Notes: a model not told the origin generated them from the letters alone. A stretch of DNA of 61,647 bases from Perkinsus olseni (GCA_013115135.1 JABANP010000305.1:1-61647); one strand, 5' to 3'; positions 21,547 to 32,552 are shown, counted from the stretch's first letter. Program-made: numbers and translations.

Positions 21547-22966
21547 CTTGCGATAATTTGCTAGAGGGGAGATCGCCCCGCCGCAGCGTCCATCGCTTTC
21601 CTGATTGTTATCACCTGGTTTCCCTCAACGTTGGGAGTTTCAGTAGAGTATATTTTATATCAGCAGATTATCCTTACGTTTCCATTCGACGCTTTGGGGA
21701 AGTTGATGAGAAAATTGTCTTTTTTTTCAAACAAAGCCTCTTGCGTTATGTTTCAACGCTAATTTTACGGATCTCCAGCTCCTGCTTGTTGTACCACTCG
21801 AGCTCAGGAAAAATATCGCGAAAGAAATTACTTAGTAGGATTTAGCCTTCGGCGAGTGAATGGGAATGGTTGCTAGTTTTATCGACGAACGTTCGCTGTC
21901 GTATTATCGGATCGCTTCGGGAGTGAATTTTACGCCCCACTGAGCACCTCGGCGAGTCATAGTGAACCGGAGGCGGCGGCGTTGGGCTATGAACACACAC
22001 ACGTCAAGTTTGACTGGTTTCAGCAAACTGTTTTCGGCTACTCACCGCAGGAAAGAATTTTTAGCTTTACGCTAGGGCCATGAAGGTTGCTAGATAGAGC
22101 GTCTAAAGATGCGGGGAGTCTTAGGTTGACCAGAGTATATCGCAATTTTCACTGTTTGGCCCGATCGATCGCCATCGACAACACTTAAGTCCCTTATTTT
22201 ATCGAATTTTCGACAAGCTCCGCAGTTCACAAAAGCTCGGAACTGGCGTCTTTAATAACGGGGTTAAAGCGAAACCGGAGGGTTCGAATGGTTGAGCAGC
22301 TCTCTCGCCTGATTCGAAAATCCCCGAGCTGGAACCTTTTGTGTCCCTTGCAAACTCGTTAAACATGCATGAGAGGAGACAAGAAAAATCGACGTTTGAA
22401 TGGATTTCAAAAATCGTAATTTGCAGTTTTCACCCGAGTAGCCTCATCAAGTACTCGGGTTCAGGAGCCTTCGGCTTCTGATTTGCAGTTCAAGCTGCGC
22501 GGGTGAATGATACTGTGGTTGTGTGCGCTGTCCCCATCGGCTAACACGCGATAAATTACCATAAAATACGTACCATAACTTCATCACTTCTAAAGAAATA
22601 TCCTCATGCGACTAGACTGTGCGGTAAAGTGAATTTCTTGTCTCTTGAATACAGAATTACGAAGACCTGTGTAGGTGTAGTATCTCTAGCTCCGAGAATC
22701 TTTAACCACACGAAAGTGCCAGTACACTAACAGATCGTAAGTGCGTACAGGAGAACCATGGAAAAACTTTAACCAGGTTGACTAGTTTTTTTCACGTGAT
22801 AAAAGATACGCTCTGGCATTGTTGTTGAGATCTTCGCGTATTTTCTAGCTATTCCCGTCCGAATCTTGCGCAGCGACTCTCACATCGGTCCGGACGCTTT
22901 GTGTTCAGTGGATACTATTGACCCCATTTTTTACCCCTAATTTTTTCATTTCTTTTTTCCATTCGA
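21547..22966. other. Intergenic
   Basis: The 3' UTR of the SLC35-like gene and the upstream region of the Mei2-like gene. One inverted pair CCCGAGTA/TACTCGGG occurs about 22433-22459. No gene is recognised. Confidence 0.5.
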
Positions 22967-23806
22967 ATGTCCGCCGCAACAACTGTAGCCTCACACACGG
23001 ATGGGTATACCGTGAAAAATACTTTTCTTGATTTCACCCCTCGGTACGCCCGTCCAAGGAGCGTCTCCTCGCCCCAGTGGTGCTCCGTTACGCCGACTAC
23101 CACCACGCTAGTATCAAATTTAACTACCACTTCCAGCGACTACTATAAACCCGGTACGGCTTCTAATAACAACAAGTATGACGACGATCCCCTCAGCCCC
23201 GTCATCGAGGCCTCTTGTGGTACCACTTGTTCAACCAACGGTGATGGCGAGGTCAGCAGCGTCGATCGTTGTGATGATGATGGTTTGGTCCCGGGAACAA
23301 CTACTATCACTCTCCGGGATTTGCCACCGAGTTTTTCTGCTGACACTCTCGCCAACTTGCTCATGGACTTCCGCGGTCGGTTCGATTTTTATTATGTCCC
23401 TCTAACTTTTCGCACTCGCACAAGCATCGGCTATGCTTTTGTCAATTTCGGTACTCCCGAAGACGCCCTGGCATTCTACGACCGTTTTAATGGTGCGCGA
23501 GTCAGCTCTGATGATGATGAAGCCGCCAAGCCCATGGTAGTCACCACTGCCCACGCTCAAGGCTTGGATGCTCAGATCGCCCTCCTCCGCAACAGTCCAG
23601 TGAACAGCGGTGATTCTCCGGCGTTCAAGCCACGTATGTTCGAAATTGGTACTGGCAGACCACTGGAGTTCCCTCATGCCGAGTTCGTGCCGAAGAAGGG
23701 GCATTCGCATCGCTCACGACATCGCCAGCGAAGGGCACATCCCTCAGCGGTTATTCGTGAACGCCAATTTTTTGGTTATTCTTCGTCTTTCAGTCATGTC
23801 CATTGA
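22967..23806 (+). CDS. Mei2-like C-terminal RRM RNA-binding protein
   Basis: A 279-residue ORF with ATG at 22967. The first about 110 residues are Ser/Thr/Asp-rich and look disordered. Residues about 113-230 form a Mei2-type C-terminal RRM (RRM_2): TTITLRDLPPSFSADTL (RNP2-like), FDFYYVPLTFRTRTSIGYAF (RNP1-like with the diagnostic YAFVNF), DALAFYDRFNG, and then the family's trailing motif AQGLDAQIALLRNS and KPRMFEIGTGRP. The family binds RNA during meiosis and development in fungi and plants and is expanded in some alveolates. The C-terminus is basic and His-rich. The gene appears intronless. Confidence 0.85.
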   Translation: MSAATTVASHTDGYTVKNTFLDFTPRYARPRSVSSPQWCSVTPTTTTLVSNLTTTSSDYYKPGTASNNNKYDDDPLSPVIEASCGTTCSTNGDGEVSSVDRCDDDGLVPGTTTITLRDLPPSFSADTLANLLMDFRGRFDFYYVPLTFRTRTSIGYAFVNFGTPEDALAFYDRFNGARVSSDDDEAAKPMVVTTAHAQGLDAQIALLRNSPVNSGDSPAFKPRMFEIGTGRPLEFPHAEFVPKKGHSHRSRHRQRRAHPSAVIRERQFFGYSSSFSHVH

Positions 23807-24349
23807 AATTTTACTGACCTGTTTTGTATCATCATCATAATCGTCATCATCCTTTTGTCGTCAAGACGTTCGCACTGCTCAGGGAAGAGTACAGGTCTCT
23901 GCGACCATTCCCTAGACGTTACCGCAGGCGCCGTACTACCCTACCCAATTTTTCTGAACTTTCAACACGGTCGAAGGATGTCAGTATCAGAACATCATTT
24001 GCTTACTCATCATTGTAGTCTATTACCACACAGAATGACCTACATAAACAACTTCGTGACCAACCACTGTGTTTTGTGTTTACTAGGAGAGTCTTACCCC
24101 GGGGAAAAACTACGAACGCAAATATTAAAAGAAAGGCATGCACATCGTCGAGTGTTAGTGTTAGTGCACAGTTGCCGTCGCCGTTGCGGACGAGGAAAGT
24201 GAGAGCCTGCTTTTTTTCGGACGAATTTTCGGAAGATCTCCTACCTTCTATGCATCATCATGTATTCCTATTTTCACAAACTTCTGTTCTCGAGCGCTGC
24301 AATCCTGGTTCGAAATACACGCCTGAAGTAATCCCTCTAAAATCGGGAT

Positions 24350-24412
24350 ACATCGGTGCTAGTCTGACTAAGCCGGCTCGCGGCGTTGGACTTGAAACTC
24401 TCCCAAAAACGC
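24350..24412 (+). repeat. Small hairpin element, copy 3
   Basis: AGTCTGACTAAGCCGG and GGCGTTGGACTTGAAACTC carry the same arms and tail as copy 2. Confidence 0.8.
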
Positions 24413-25276
24413 AAATATCTGATTCAACCCCATAGGAAAGCATGCACATCATCAATGGTTGCTTCGCCATGGTCTTTGGATGCTCTCATTCTAGTAGCCA
24501 AAGTACATACTGTGAGGTCCACGTCGCTGACAACTGTTATATGGTCTTTGGCCTGATCTGGTTGCGGTACATACGGGGACAGCTGAACAGTGGACGATCA
24601 ACAACAAGCGAGAGGCCTCCTTCCACTCACCGCCTTCATCGCTTCCTTTATGTGGGCGACGCCCCTGGCCACAGCATCATTATGAACTACGAGAAGTCTG
24701 CTGCTTTTCAGTGCCTGCAGAGCATCGTCGTCACTCGCCTCTTGGATGAGTTAACCCTCGCCTGAGGCATCGCTTGATTCACTGGTTTAACGAGGAAGGT
24801 CGCATCAGCAGCGCCCTCTGCTCGATGGAGGGCGTCCTGAACCAACACTGTGAGTGTTGCTGTGAAAGACTCGTCGGTCTACCTGTATATCACTATTAGC
24901 ATTTTCCATAGCATTGCCCTGACCCCAGCATCGTAACGCGTTACCAACACCCGACTCCTTCAAGGGTAGCAGATCCCCTGGCAGGTCGGCAAAGTGGCGC
25001 AAATACTCATGTAAAACCATGAGGCTTCTGAGGGGTGCCGACGTGGAATTAAACGAGCAAGGGAGGGATAGACTTCGGAAGAGGCTTTTTGAATGGACCG
25101 GCGATTGGACGAACTGCCAACTTTACCAGCAACACCCCCGATGTTCTGCGGATTCTGCCGCTACGAAGAGATACCCCAGCTGACGATGACCTCGATGCTC
25201 TGAGAGCAACGTTCTTTGGCTTGATGAACAGAGCCTATTTAACAGGCTGAACTAACCCCCCCCCCCTCAGAAAGGT

Positions 25277-25343
25277 ACGTCGGTGGTGCTAGTCTAACTA
25301 AGCCGTACTGTCGTAGGCGTTGGACTTTAAACTCACACACACA
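25277..25343 (+). repeat. Small hairpin element, copy 4
   Basis: AGTCTAACTAAGCCG and GGCGTTGGACTTTAAACTCA. It is directly followed by an inverted copy, so the pair forms a larger palindrome. Confidence 0.8.
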
Positions 25344-25351
25344 CGATGGGA

Positions 25352-25411
25352 TGTGCCTGTGAGTTTATAGTCCAACGCTTGCGGTTCCGGCTTAGTTAGA
25401 CTCGAAGCCAA
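25352..25411 (-). repeat. Small hairpin element, copy 5 (inverted)
   Basis: TGAGTTTATAGTCCAACGC and GGCTTAGTTAGACT, the reverse complement of copy 4, about 10 nt away from it. Confidence 0.8.
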
Positions 25412-25701
25412 TGTGCTCGGTTGGGGACTTTCTGTAGCGTTGACATGCCGTGCAATCAGGCAGATGGTCAAAAATGTCTTTATCGTCATCACATGGGCTG
25501 AGTGATATCGATAGATCTGCTCTCTCTCAGCTCGACGTCAACGATCGTCTAGCGTCATCAGCCCTTCCACAAACTCTCATCGTTACGAACCTTCTATGAA
25601 CTCAACAGACTTATATCGTGAAAATTTCGGGACAGAAAATGAAAACTCCGACCCTTACGGACAGGAGGTGTAAAAGAAATCTAGATGGAGTGTCGAACGA
25701 A

Positions 25702-26640
25702 TCATTCGCTCCAACGGGCAGAACTTTTCCGACCAAAAAGCGGCCAACAGCAGATGGTCGTCTTCCTCATACCAGAACCAACACGTTTGTTGTCTTCTTC
25801 GAGTTGTTCACGCTTGACGTTGCCGTGACGGAAGATGACGATTCCGCAGAGGATGAACCCGAGGGCCATCCACTCGAACCAAGTCACCTTGGTAGCTCTT
25901 ATGATAGGCCAACTTATCAGAGAAAAAATCGCCGCCAAGGGCACCGTTAGTTTATAAGAGATGAACGTGAGGAGACTCGATCCATAGGAGACGAGTAAAT
26001 ATATGGTGATGTTGAACAACACGTTAATGACCATGTAGACGGCGAAAGCCTCAGGAGCGTAAGAGTTGGTAGCTAGGGCGTGGAAACCATCGCTGAGCCT
26101 TTGAGCGGGGTCCTGGCCTGTGCGGGCCACCTCCACGAGAGTGGCGATTGGCACAACCCAAATGACGCCAAACGTGTGATTGGAGCTGCTCACAGCGAAG
26201 GCGTCCAACGTAGTGTTCACGCAGCCCTTCCGAGTAGCATAGCGAGTGTAGTCCCTGAACATTCTCTCTTTGATAACAAACGCCAAGGCTTGAAACATGG
26301 TAGACATCAGACACACAATGGACATACCGATACTCGATGAGGCGCCGTCCGAGCCTGCCATCACGACCGAGCCCACAGCCATACCGACCACGATAGCCAC
26401 GCCGAACAGCTCCTGCAGAGTGTAACGCACGGCCAAGAAAATGAGTGACCAGAGTAGAGTAAAGGGAACCATCGCTTGCTGTAAGAGACTGAAAACTACG
26501 ATCGAGATGTATGCCTGGGTTAAGAACATCAGATTGTCGCCCAGGACCTCAGAAATTGACGCCAAGAACGTGTACTTGCAACCCGGCAAGCGCTGCCATA
26601 TCTTTCTCCTACCAGGAAAACTGCATGCGCACGCGTGCCA
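25702..26640 (-). pseudogene. CRT-like DMT transporter, 5'-truncated paralogue
   Basis: About 295 codons match the adjacent complete gene from the RLPGCKYTF block to the end (for example VSYGSSLL, then KLTVPLAA and SLISWPI). The first about 130 residues of the neighbour have no counterpart. Upstream of GCKYTF, homology decays within about 25 residues and meets an in-frame stop. A copy of the CTGAAACCGCATT repeat (26681-26783) sits where the missing 5' exon should be. No ATG lies near the start of homology. It could be a live gene with an unrecognised first exon, but truncation by the repeat is simpler. Confidence 0.65.
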
Positions 26641-26680
26641 CCTCTATGCGACCGAGCAAGCTAGTGAGGGGATCTTCAAA

Positions 26681-26783
26681 AAACCAATTCTGAAACTCAG
26701 AATCACTTCTGGAACCGCATTTTACGCCTTAAATCAAAACCAAAATCGATTCTGAGTTTCAGAATAATTTTTTGAACGGGAGG
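26681..26783 (+). repeat. CTGAAACCGCATT repeat, copy 3
   Basis: CCAATTCTGAAACTCAGAAT, GGAACCGCATTTTACG, AAATCGATTCTGAGTTTCAG and TTTTTTGAACGGGAGG. The block order matches 7520-7605. Confidence 0.65.
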
Positions 26784-26917
26784 AAAAACACAAAACTCTC
26801 ATCAACATGATAATCTATTTCAAAACTTGCAGCCGGCACGGCGTGCCGGGCACGCCACAGTAGCCACAGCAGGGCCGGCCAGACGTGAGCTCCTCGCCGA
26901 TTTTCGGCCATCGAAGT

Positions 26918-28117
26918 TCACTCGCTCCGGACAAGGGGTGAAGAAAGCGACTGACTCTGATAACCCGGAGGGGTAGCCTTCCTCCTTTGAAAGAGAGGCC
27001 ACAGGCACACCGTCTCTTCCGTAAATCCACTGCGCGCCAGTACTCCTTCCCGGACCCCGTTGCCATGCTTAAAGATAACAACGCCGGCCATGATGACAGC
27101 CAGAGCCAACCACTCGAATGAATTCACAGTAGAAGCCCCTATGAGGGGCCAACTAATCAGTGATAAGAACGCAGACAATGGTACTGTTAGCTTCAGACTA
27201 ACGAATGCCAATAAACTCGAACCGTAGGACACGAGTAGGTATATGGTAATATTAAAGCACAGGTTAACGACCATGTAGACCATGAAGGCGTCCATGGCAT
27301 GCTTCGACCAAAGAAGCGTCTCGAAACCCGACCGCATTTCGCCCAGCACATCTCCGCCAACTCTCGCGCTTTCCACCAGATAGCAGACCGGTACAACCCA
27401 GAGAATCCCCCAGAGATGGTTGGAGCTGGTCACGGCAAAGATATCCAATTTCGTGGCGCGCGACCCGTGTTCTCGAGCGTGACGATCGTAGGCTCTGAAC
27501 ATTGCTTCTTTGATAACGAACCCGAGCGCTTGAAAGGCAGTAGATGACAGACAGAGCAGAGCCATCCAAAAGCCTGCCGTGCCGCCGCCCCGAGTAGAAG
27601 CAAAAACAGACGCCACCGCCATCGAAACGACCAGACCCACACCCAGGATCTCTTCCAGTATGTAACGTGAGCCCAGCAGCAGCATCGACCATAGTAGAGT
27701 GAACGGGACCATGCCTTGCTGTAGGAGGTTGAAGACGATGATAGACAGATACGCCTGGGTTAAGAACATGAGATTGTCCCCAAGCACGTCGCAAATCGAC
27801 GACAGAAATGTGTACTTGCAGCCAGGCAACCGAGACCACCAATTTCCTTCTTCACTGGTCCGGGTCCACACCCATCTCGCTTGCTCCTCGGGAATCCTTT
27901 TGGTTGCGTATTTCACGGCGAACACTGACCAGTAGGTAGCGAAGTAAACCAGCTGGCTGAGGATGCTGGTGACGAAGCCTGAGAAGTCACCGAGCGGCTC
28001 AGAACGTATCTTGCCAGTGATGACGTTGGCCGTGCCGAAGATGACCAAGATCACCATCAGAAGGGGGGTAATCCATCCTGGTTGGGACTGGCCCAGGTGT
28101 CTGCTAGAAGTGCTCAT
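26918..28117 (-). CDS. CRT-like drug/metabolite superfamily transporter
   Basis: A 399-residue single-exon ORF. I start at the ATG at 28117; the frame extends three codons further only to a GTG. About ten hydrophobic segments are present. The blocks KYTFLSSICDVLGDNLMF, FTLLWSMLLLGSRYILEEIL and ISWPLIGASTVNSFEWLALA resemble chloroquine-resistance-transporter-like members of the DMT superfamily, which move solutes across acidic-compartment membranes. Substrate and compartment are unknown. A truncated tandem paralogue lies downstream on the same strand. The codons around 27446-27462 contain a 16-bp match to the GC-rich motif otherwise found in introns. The ORF ends in a Ser/Pro-rich tail. Confidence 0.75.
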   Translation of the reverse strand: MSTSSRHLGQSQPGWITPLLMVILVIFGTANVITGKIRSEPLGDFSGFVTSILSQLVYFATYWSVFAVKYATKRIPEEQARWVWTRTSEEGNWWSRLPGCKYTFLSSICDVLGDNLMFLTQAYLSIIVFNLLQQGMVPFTLLWSMLLLGSRYILEEILGVGLVVSMAVASVFASTRGGGTAGFWMALLCLSSTAFQALGFVIKEAMFRAYDRHAREHGSRATKLDIFAVTSSNHLWGILWVVPVCYLVESARVGGDVLGEMRSGFETLLWSKHAMDAFMVYMVVNLCFNITIYLLVSYGSSLLAFVSLKLTVPLSAFLSLISWPLIGASTVNSFEWLALAVIMAGVVIFKHGNGVREGVLARSGFTEETVCLWPLFQRRKATPPGYQSQSLSSPLVRSE

Positions 28118-28564
28118 TTTAGTCACAATAGAACTCAGCCTGCGAGAAGCGCGTCCGAGAGGGAGAAACCTATTCCAAGGAGATAAAATTGCAAGTGGCG
28201 CGTTCGACCGCTACTACTCTTCTTCCAAAAAATTCTTTCCGAATGCAGAAATATTTCCACAAGAAAACTCGCTAAATCTTTAGAGGGTGATCTTCTACCG
28301 AATCTGACTACCCTCAGCGAGACTTCACCGGCAACCGCTAATGCGTGCATCACCCGGACCAGCTCTGAGCACACATTCAACTCACCAGAGAGAAAACCGC
28401 CAGATAACTATTGCAACTCCCCCGCCCATCACACGAGCGCTGGCGGAACCGTACTCTCAGGAGTTCACAAATGCCCCCGAGAACCTTCGAGCCATCCCCC
28501 TCTACGCAACCTCGGCACGTCACAGAAGTAGTAGTTGAAATCGTGAACAGTATTATGAACAGGG

Positions 28565-28819
28565 TTACTGCTTGGTCGACACAGATCCGTCACGGTGAAG
28601 TGAAATTGATGGATCGTCATCATCATCTGGTACATCCAGGATAAGGGATTCCGCATGGGCTAGATAGTACTCTGACCATTCCCTTACGCTAGAGTACAAC
28701 TCGGCGAATACCTCGAAAAGATACTCAAATCGATCAACCGTTTCATAATAACACACATCAAATGTAGAGTTAAACCCGTAGGCTTCGACGAGGGCGAAAC
28801 TCGTGCTGACGAGTTTCAT
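28565..28819 (-). CDS. Small putative secreted protein
   Basis: An 84-codon ORF starting MKLVSTSFALVEA, which is signal-peptide-like though weakly hydrophobic. It continues with an aromatic/acidic body and an acidic run (DVPDDDDDP) before the stop. Upstream on the coding strand the start region is partly duplicated and followed by three CTGACGTG-type repeats (about 28818-28845). No family is recognised. It may be a first exon or a chance ORF. Confidence 0.4.
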   Translation of the reverse strand: MKLVSTSFALVEAYGFNSTFDVCYYETVDRFEYLFEVFAELYSSVREWSEYYLAHAESLILDVPDDDDDPSISLHRDGSVSTKQ

Positions 28820-29126
28820 GCTGACGTGCTGACGTGCTGACGTGCGACGAGTTTCACCCTCACGAGTCGCGCAGCTGGGCGCGCGACGGCGCCCACCTGC
28901 AAGGGCCTCGCCGAGACGCTAGTGTCTGAGCAAGGCCCTTGCGTGCTCAGATTTCATGGGGGTCCGATTTGAGAACCCAAAACCTGCAAATTTGATGGAT
29001 TTCACGTTTGCGGGTTTGGTCGTGCGACACTCCGCCGATGCGCGTCACGTCACGCTCGTGAAAAACGCGCCGCACACGAGGCAACTCCTCTGTTCAAAAC
29101 TCTATAAATTTTCCACGTGTAACAAT

Positions 29127-29190
29127 GCCTCCACCGGGAATCGAACCTGCGCCCTTCCCTTCTATCACTTTAATCAGGCCCGCCACTATT
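29127..29190 (-). repeat. tRNA-like unit
   Basis: Minus strand: GATTAAAGTGATAGAAGGG then GCAGGTTCGATTCCCGG, a perfect B box with a partial A box. Confidence 0.5.
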
Positions 29191-29514
29191 ATTATAAGCA
29201 CCATCACATCCACACGCCCTCCTCGCGGCTGATTTTCTACTCCGAATCTGGAACAAAAAACTTCGCTCCGCTGCGAATTTGCCAAAGACCAACCTCGGAA
29301 TGTAGAATATGAGTTGAGCGAATCCGCTGAGGCCTACTATAGTTACGCCACGTAGAAGGAAATCATACCTGCAAGGAGGAATCTTCAACTTCTTCGCCAA
29401 AACCCAGCTTCAACCTAAGATACTACCATGCCCATCGGTGGCCAGCAATCAAGAACCAAAGGAAGCCTACGTCCTCTTCCTCTGAAGGGAAGAAGTATCT
29501 GAAAATGCGCGAGC

Positions 29515-29590
29515 CTGAATTTGAACCAACGACCATCAGATGGAGAAGCAAGTCCGAAAACGGCTAGCCCATACCTACCCAAGCATCAAT
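29515..29590 (-). repeat. tRNA-like unit, weak
   Basis: Minus strand: GTTGGTTCAAATTCAGG (B-box-like) preceded by a possible A box (GGTATGGGCTAGCC). Confidence 0.4.
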
Positions 29591-29697
29591 CCGAAGAATC
29601 CACACAGCACTATCAGAAGGAGAAGAACAAGCACGGTGCACTAAAAAGAAGCAGAATCGCATGTCACTCCCCTAGGCGAAGTTCTGATTCAGTACGA

Positions 29698-30976
29698 CTA
29701 TCCATCATGACGCACCACGCTGTACGACATGGCCAACTGATCGTCAATTGCACTCGACACTCGAGAGGCGAGATCACGAGCGAGCCCATTCACTGTCACT
29801 ACCAGACCGACAATAACAGGGTTCGTCAACAAACCAGCAAACCACGTCCGTTTAAACTTATATTTGTACCTGATCAGGAGCCTATCGCAGATTGGCGCTG
29901 GAAGAAGGAAGAACTGTGAAGTGATTACACGAAACTCTAGGTTCGGCTCAGGCCCAGACCTAGAGCGCCACGGATCCTCAGCTCGAGTAGTCACAAGAAC
30001 AGTCAGACCGAGGTGACCAGATTTCTCAAACGGCTTTTCTACAGCGAGACAGTACGCGATAAGATCACTCCCCTCGCGCTCAACTAAGACCCTCACAACG
30101 AACGCACGCTGAGCAGCGCTGCAAAACCCACCATAGGAATTGAAATCGGGTGAATTTATCTTATCGATAAGTGCCGAAGATGGCTCGGAAAAATGCTTCC
30201 CGATTTGATAAAATACGAGTACCATAACAATCGAATCAATTCTGCACTATGGAAGTCGAGCGGTCCGCCGAGTCCTTACTTGCAGGTTTGACATTGAAAG
30301 AAATTGTCACGATTGGTTGCAACTTTACGCCATTGATTGAGGCACTCAACATGGACGTATTTCATAGACCCTGAAAACGACACATTCCAACCTTCCAACT
30401 TGACTCGGGCCTTTCACTTATGGATGGAGTCAGTGATGCAGTCCATGAGTAAAAGGCCCCACGTCTTCGATGGTGACACCATCAAAAACGGCGGAGTATT
30501 CTCTAGGAGGCCTCACAGAGATCCCTTCTACGCGGGAAGATCTTTCCCTCCCAGCACGATAAGTGGTACGCGATATCATGTGGAGAGGGTACTCCTTCGA
30601 AAACTTCAATCAGTCAAACGCGGGTTGAGGTCCTCGAAAAATTCTTCCAGGTGGTATCGAGACCGAAAAGTTCCGCAAATTACTATAGTAAAGATACCGG
30701 GCCCAAGTGCATGTGAAACCCGCAATTGTGCATTTTCGATGTGAATGACCGGCATAGAAAAGAATCCCAGTCACTACCTTTACACCGACAGGGCGAAATC
30801 AGTCTACCGTCCGCCGCGGTTCCGGAACATATTCGACAGACTTTTTCCTCAGTCGGAGCGGATCGCTCCAAACTCGATTCATACAGCCGAGTTAGATACT
30901 TCCGAGCCTCGGCTTGAGCGATCGAGTGAGCGTAGACATCTCCGAGAGTACTTCGCGCTTCCGCTGAAGTTCGCAT
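29698..30976 (-). CDS. Compact RINGv (MARCH-type) membrane E3 ubiquitin ligase
   Basis: There are three exons with agreeing phases: 30976-30778, 30370-30280 and 29869-29698, encoding 153 residues. Exon 1 starts with ATG and ends with the first half of a RING-variant domain (EEKVCRICSGTAADGRLISP, then CRCKG). Exon 2 supplies SMKYVHVECLNQWRKVATNR and CQTCK, completing the C4HC3 pattern (Cys-x2-Cys, Cys-x-Cys, His-x2-Cys, Cys-x2-Cys). Exon 3 gives the conserved YKYKFKRTWFAGLLTNP followed by one hydrophobic segment (VIVGLVVTVNGL) and ends with TAG. The family ubiquitinates membrane proteins at ER or endosomal membranes. Only one membrane span is visible, so a further exon beyond the TAG is possible. 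Confidence 0.82.
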
Positions 30977-30999
30977 GTTCGACGATAAGAAAAAGTGCT

Positions 31000-32190
31000 A
31001 AATGAAATATTTTTTTCGCAGCTCGCCCCGAGCTTGTGTCGCCATCCTTGTCCACTCTCCTGAAATAGATGCACTTCACGTTTGAGATTCCGTTTGACAT
31101 CTAGTGTATTGAACACAGGGCTCATCTTTTCCACAGTGTATAACTAAGTTCGTTGTGGGAAGTTCTATAGAAAAGCAAGTACATCGCTTCCAACACAACT
31201 TGTGTTACACAAGTATCTGGTTAAGGAAAAGGGCCGTCCTTCTTATTGCCCTCTACGTAGAAAAGGCAGACGAGCCGATCTCCAGCAGCTGCTCATAGAA
31301 CTATGGCATACTGTAGAACTCAATGAATTGTCGCTTCGTTGGATTTGGGTGAAGTACAAAATCCAAGGGAAAGGTACAAAATCCAAGGGAGCGCGTGCGG
31401 CAGGGAGGCACAATCAACAGAAGAAAACCCTGAACTGCGGGTGAAGGCAGGAACGGGAAACCAGAAACCCCTGCCGAAACCCGACAGGTCAACGCGATCC
31501 CGGAACTGTTACCCAGGGCCACCAGAAACCGGAACTATTACCGTGGGCAACACGATCCCCGGAAGTGGCTCTTTGGATTTTGTACCTTTCCCTTGGATTT
31601 TGTACCTTTCTCTTGGATTTTGGGAATTACCCCTTCGTACGTGGAGGAGATAGGCGCATTCTGTTTGGCGCGCGCCCTGAAATTCGTGACGACGACACCG
31701 CACGAGTAAATTCATAATATTCTCAAGGAAGTTACTGAATTCTCAAGGATGAAAATCCCGCTCGCCCGCGGTTTCACACTCAAGGAGGTCACTTAATCCT
31801 CAAGGAGAGTTGCGTTGCCTTAGGTTCCCTTCCGGGATCGGGTTGCCTTGGGTTCCGGGGTTGCCTTCGGGATAGTGATAGACAGATTTGTCTCTTCTTG
31901 GGGCCTATAGAGTGGTGGCACGCCAAAATCTTCAACGGATTGTTGACAACAATCCAAGAAGTAAGGGCGTGCAATTCTAAGTCTCCACGAGAAGTTTTTC
32001 CTCTCTGTCAGGTACAGCGAACGACCTGAGACACTGACACAGAAGCAGCGGCAGAAACTTCTTCCCTGCCGCAGGGTCGCGGAGCTCCTCCGGCGGAACT
32101 CCGCCAAACCGCGAGAGACGACATTACTGGCACCCCTGGCGGGCAAACACTTATCACTGCGTACTTTCCGAGGGTTCCGCCCGGTCCAAG
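31000..32190. other. Repeat-bearing spacer at the left/right boundary
   Basis: It contains the GTACAAAATCCAAGGG inverted pair (31353-31395 and 31570-31622) and several CTCAAGGA copies (about 31720-31810). No gene is recognised. Confidence 0.5.
31353..31622. repeat. Inverted repeat built from tandem units
   Basis: The left arm has two copies of GTACAAAATCCAAGGGAAAG. The right arm has the reverse complement (CCCTTGGATTTTGTACCTTT), with further partial copies. The spacer is about 175 nt with CCGGAACT(G/A)TTACC repeated twice. Confidence 0.7.
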
Positions 32191-32212
32191 GTGAGGACTC
32201 CTCAGTGAGGAG
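32191..32212. repeat. 22-mer palindromic insertion site (1 mismatch)
   Basis: Target 8-mer CTGAGGAG. The 7+8+7 rule is met except for one base (first position). Confidence 0.7.
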
Positions 32213-32236
32213 GCATCTGATTTGAAGCTTCTATGC

Positions 32237-32258
32237 GTCATAGGCTATGACTCATAGC
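32237..32258. repeat. 22-mer palindromic insertion site (perfect)
   Basis: Target 8-mer GTCATAGC: x1-7, reverse complement of x1-8, x2-8. Confidence 0.85.
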
Positions 32259-32528
32259 CTTCACCCAGGTTGGGTGCGCCAGGTCGAGCAGCGCAAATAC
32301 AGAAATTCAATTTCCGCGTGACATCTCATGGTGGTTTGCTCAGGAGGAGCTTCGCAAGCTCCTAGAGAAGTGATCCGGCTTCCCGCGCACTACTCATTCT
32401 TTCTTCTCAGATATAGGATAAATCCAGTCAGCTTTACCACTCGATAGCGTTACCGGCTGGCGAAGCTGTGATGGTTAAGCTTTCCCTGAGCACGCCTTGA
32501 CATGAGGATGCTCTGCATCCCCGTACAT

Positions 32529-32550
32529 CTCCTAAATTAGGAGTCCTAAT
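32529..32550. repeat. 22-mer palindromic insertion site (perfect)
   Basis: Target 8-mer CTCCTAAT. First of three in a row. Confidence 0.9.
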
Positions 32551-32552
32551 GA

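Larger units (their letters stand above)
23807..25701. other. Intergenic with three hairpin-element copies
   Basis: It separates the Mei2-like gene and the CRT-like pair. It holds hairpin copies 3-5 and a B-box-like GGTTCGAAATAC near 24306. No gene is recognised. Confidence 0.5.
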
